Assembly (NCBI GenBank): GCA_001692895.1
Contig: KV748179.1
Location: 5,106,668-5,170,667 of the forward strand
Length of the DNA stretch: 64,000 nucleotides
Direction of reading: 5' to 3'
Source of the DNA: Cenococcum geophilum 1.58
Taxonomy: Eukaryota; Ascomycota; Dothideomycetes; Gloniales; Gloniaceae
In this document: positions 61,001-64,000 of the stretch, one piece after another
How the letters are laid out: every line of letters starts with the position of its first letter
How positions within the stretch are numbered: the first letter of the stretch is position 1
Made by a program: the position numbers and the translations under genes
Notes under the pieces: model-generated
The model's input: only the letters and a program-made list of their open reading frames with translations
The model's database searches: none
What the model was told of the DNA's origin: nothing

Positions 61001-62137
61001 TATTAGTCTAGTTCCCTTTATTACATAGTATTTTTAACTATCTTTATAATCCCTTACAAAGTAACCTTATTTTCCATAATTTATATAAGCTCTATCCTTA
61101 AACCATTAACTTTGTTATAGAGTCCGCCTAAACATCTTCTGCTACTAAGATCCCTAGTTTAGCCTCTGCTCCTTAGTCCTATAATCACTAGATCCTTAAC
61201 CTCTAAATTTTTATAGTTTCTTACTCTATCTCTTATAGGCTTCTTTAGTACTACTTAGGTCTATTAGCTCTGCGCCATACCATAGTTTTTAACTTAGCTT
61301 TAGTCGTTACGTGCTTTACGCCTTATACAACTATAGAACTCTATCCTAGCCTCTCTTAGCCTATTTCCTTTGGTAGATCCAATTATTAATCTTAATTACT
61401 TAATCTATTAGGTCCCTTAGGGTGTCCGCATCTTCTATTAGGATAATCGCGTCCTAGACTTTAGCCTTAAGTCCTTACTTATACTGTGCTATAAGCGCCC
61501 TATTATTCCACTCTACTTATATTACTAACGTTTGGAACTACGTTATATACTTAATTACTAAGGTTTATTGCGTAATATCTTAGAGTTTTCTTTCTGCCGT
61601 AGTTATTAATTCCGGGTCTCTAAATATTTGCGTAAGTCGTTTTATAAATCCATTCTAGCTTAAGAATATAAACCGTACCTCTTAGTTTGTAGTCGTTATT
61701 CCATTTACCTAGATTTCCGTAAGATAAGGCTTAAACTATTTAAGTGCTCTTCCTGTTAAGAACAATCCTACGTATGCTATTTAATCCATGGGTATTGCTA
61801 GCTTAGCTCCCTCCTATACTACTTTAAAGTGCATTTACGTAAGGAATTCTTTAAACTTTAATCTTTCTCCTAAGAATCTTTTAATTAATAGTAACTTAAC
61901 CTTTACTGCGCCTATCCCGTTAATTCTATTTTCTAATGTTGCATTATTTTCTATTAGCTAGTCGACTATCTCTTATAACTGTCCGACCGTTATAGGTTGC
62001 TATAAGTTAGTATCTGCTATACTAGTATCGTTACCTAACCTCAATATAGTTGCCGTCGTCAATGGCGTTATAGTAGCTGCTTTTAGTAGCATATTATTCA
62101 ACTTTTTATACTTAATACCATAACTAGGTAGTAATTG

Positions 62138-62561
62138 TATAACGGAACCTTATAGCAGGAACTACGGTGGGCTTATTATTAGGCTAGGTATATAGGTAAT
62201 ATAAGTTAAAGTTAACAACGTAATAACAACTAGTAGAGTAGTTGCCTAATAGATTAACTCTAATTATATTCTAAGAATTACTACAAGGAAGGAACTATCT
62301 AGGTAGGGACTAAGGGTCCTTAAATACACAACCGTACTCCTATAAAATCCTTCTTATACGTAATATACGTGTGCTCTATCTACTCTGTCACGGATTATAT
62401 AGATCCTATAGATTATACAGATCACGTTATATGACCTTGGTTACCATTCCTCGTCACATAGCTCTACCGGTTCCATCCTGGACCGTGCCTAAATTAACTA
62501 ACTAGCTTCTTCTAACCCTTCTCCAAGTAGTCGTAACATTGTACTTAAAGCGTCCGTAATA
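62138..62561 (-). repeat. Element 3, 5' LTR (right copy)
   Basis: Reverse complement of the LTR, from TATAACGGAACC to GCGTCCGTAATA. The adjoining internal DNA (CTTAATACCATAACTAGG, about 62111-62128) is the presumed primer-binding side. Confidence 0.9.
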
Positions 62562-62566
62562 TAAGG

Positions 62567-64000
62567 CTTAAGTTATATACTAAAGAAATACCATAAGTAT
62601 AGTAAAAAACTATAGTTACTAAAAAGTAAAAAGCTAGTAGATTATATAGCATAGGACTATAAGATAGAGTTAGAACTAGAAATAAGTCTAAGGTTCTTTC
62701 CAACCTATAAGCTTACTAAAGAAAAGTCTAGAGCACTTAGGGAATTTATTTAGGAAAACTTATAAAAGGGATATATTAGACTATTATAGTTATTAACGGG
62801 ATATCTAGTACTATTTATACCAAAGAAGAATGGAAAGCTTAGACTATATATTAACTATAAATAGTTAAATAGCATTACTTAGAAGGATAGGTATCCTTTA
62901 CCCTTAATTAGCAAAATCTAAGATTAGATAGGCAACGCGCAAATCTTTATAAAGATAAATCTAAAATAGGCGTACTATTAAATTAGAATTAAGAAAGGTA
63001 ATAAATAGAAGGCAGCCTTTAAATTAAGAGAAGGACTATATAAGCTATTAGTTATATAATTTGGATTAATAAATACACCAGTAACGTTTTAGAAGAGACT
63101 CAATAGTATATTAAAAGAACACCTTAATGAGTTTATTATAGTATACCTTAACAATATCATTATCTACTTAATAACTAAGAAAGAACATAGGGAACACGTT
63201 AAATAGGTCTTAAAGAGACTATAGAAAGAATAGATGCTAGTAGTAATTAAGAAATACAAGTTCTTTATAAGGAAGACTAATTTTATTAAATTTATTATTA
63301 AACTAGGTTATATTAGTATGGACCTAAAGAAGATTAAAGCTATTATAAGTTAGTAAGAACCGGAGAATGTAATATAGTTAAGGTTATTCTTAGGGTTTTG
63401 TAACTACTATAGAAGGTTTATAGTATAATAGTTAAAGAATATTAAACCGTTTACCAGGCTTATAAAAAAAAGAGAAACTATAGGTATAGGGAGACAAATA
63501 AAAGAAGTTATTTAAAAAACTTAAGGAGCTATTTACCTAGGAGCTAATCCTTAAGATCTACTAACTAGGACTAGACAGGGTTATAAAAACAGATATATTA
63601 AACTATATACTAAGAGCATATTTACTATAGAAGCATAAGGACGCATAACATTCAGTAGCATACTATAGCTAAAAGATAACACCACTAAAGTTAAACTATA
63701 ACATCTATAAAAAAGAGTTATTAGGGATAGTTATAATACTTAAAAAATAGAGAGCATTCTTATAAGGCGTAGAGAAACTATTTATAGTTAAAACGGATTA
63801 TAAGAACCTAACGGGGTTCCTAATAACAAAAGAACTTAATTATAGATAAGTTAAATAGGTAGAGATACTTATAGAATACTATTTTAAGATTTAGCATATT
63901 AAGGAAACTAAAAATATAAGAGTAAATGCACTTAGTAGAAAAGCTAAACTATAGAATAATAAAAAGCCATTAGAAGCAATACTACATAGAAATAGTAACG
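62567..64000 (+). mobile_element. Element 2, right part (reverse transcriptase and RNase H), runs off the window
   Basis: It resumes the pol text cut at 54588, with the same order as element 1 from 45360 on. Reverse transcriptase relic lies at about 62690-63430 (YLNNIIIYL in place of YLDDI; FLGFCNYYRRFI) and RNase H at about 63580-63950 (VAYYS, ALSRKA). Heavily RIP-decayed. Integrase and 3' LTR must lie beyond the window. Confidence 0.88.

Larger units (their letters stand above)
54589..62561 (-). mobile_element. Element 3: full-length chromodomain Gypsy retrotransposon inserted in element 2
   Basis: 7973 bp in reverse orientation with 424-bp LTRs (54589-55012 and 62138-62561) and target duplication TAAGG (54584-54588, 62562-62566). 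In minus-strand order: gag about 62090-61000, protease about 59070-58700, reverse transcriptase about 58490-57760, RNase H about 57620-57230, integrase about 56930-56260, chromodomain about 55900-55740. The order and sequence parallel element 1. All frames are broken by RIP-type stops. A cluster of N bases lies at about 57279-57313. Confidence 0.92.

Noticed and set aside
41160-64000. Novel gene cluster in the AT-rich block
   Set aside because: All protein-like text belongs to Gypsy gag/pol with RIP stops; no intact cargo gene was found.

Overview
The window is nuclear DNA of a filamentous ascomycete (Pezizomycotina). Three things show this: short 49-188 nt introns with fungal splice and branch sites, fungal-type orthologs (TAF1 without bromodomains, GRASP/Grh1, an H1 with six introns, DUF3433 relics), and transposon relics with massive C-to-T and G-to-A decay of the RIP (repeat-induced point mutation) type. 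The class is not resolved; Leotiomycetes or Eurotiomycetes are possible. The sequence has two compartments. A gene island of normal base composition (about 5.2-41.1 kb) lies between AT-rich, gene-free blocks of dead transposons.

Left block (1-5.16 kb): a six-copy, 148-bp tandem array, then a RIP-destroyed transposase relic resembling the fungal Plavaka (KDZ/CACTA-like) family, then a LINE-like 3' end with an (ATT)n tail.

Gene island, left to right: PI4P 5-kinase (Mss4-like, minus), a broken short-chain dehydrogenase (minus), histone H1 (minus, 7 exons), TFIID subunit TAF1 (minus), a small RIP-like patch, trimethylguanosine synthase Tgs1 (minus) head-to-head with the Golgi protein GRASP/Grh1 (plus), a small unrecognised three-exon gene (minus), a fungal zinc-finger/RING-like protein (minus), a metallo-beta-lactamase-fold protein (plus), decayed gene fragments, a C2H2 zinc-finger protein (plus), a DUF3433 membrane-protein relic, a RIP-broken acidic gene, and protein disulfide isomerase (minus) with an unusual HNEL C-terminus. 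Exon-intron structures were worked out by hand; the exon lengths sum to an open frame in each recognised gene given with a full exon set.

Right block (41.1-64 kb): nested chromodomain Gypsy LTR retrotransposons, all RIP-inactivated. Element 1 (41470-49390) has 425-bp LTRs and a TTAAG target duplication, and it interrupts an older Gypsy relic on the opposite strand. Element 2 starts at 49592 and runs off the window. It is interrupted by a LINE-like insertion (12-bp duplication), by a 150-bp TA-flanked MITE and by complete element 3 (54589-62561, minus, TAAGG duplication). A sister MITE lies upstream of the PDI gene. The genes are housekeeping (signalling, chromatin, transcription, RNA capping, secretion) and do not form an operon or an evident biosynthetic cluster. 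I found no convincing new enzyme system. The most original signals are the TA-MITE family that looks younger than RIP, the nested insertion stratigraphy, and several small gene-structure oddities.
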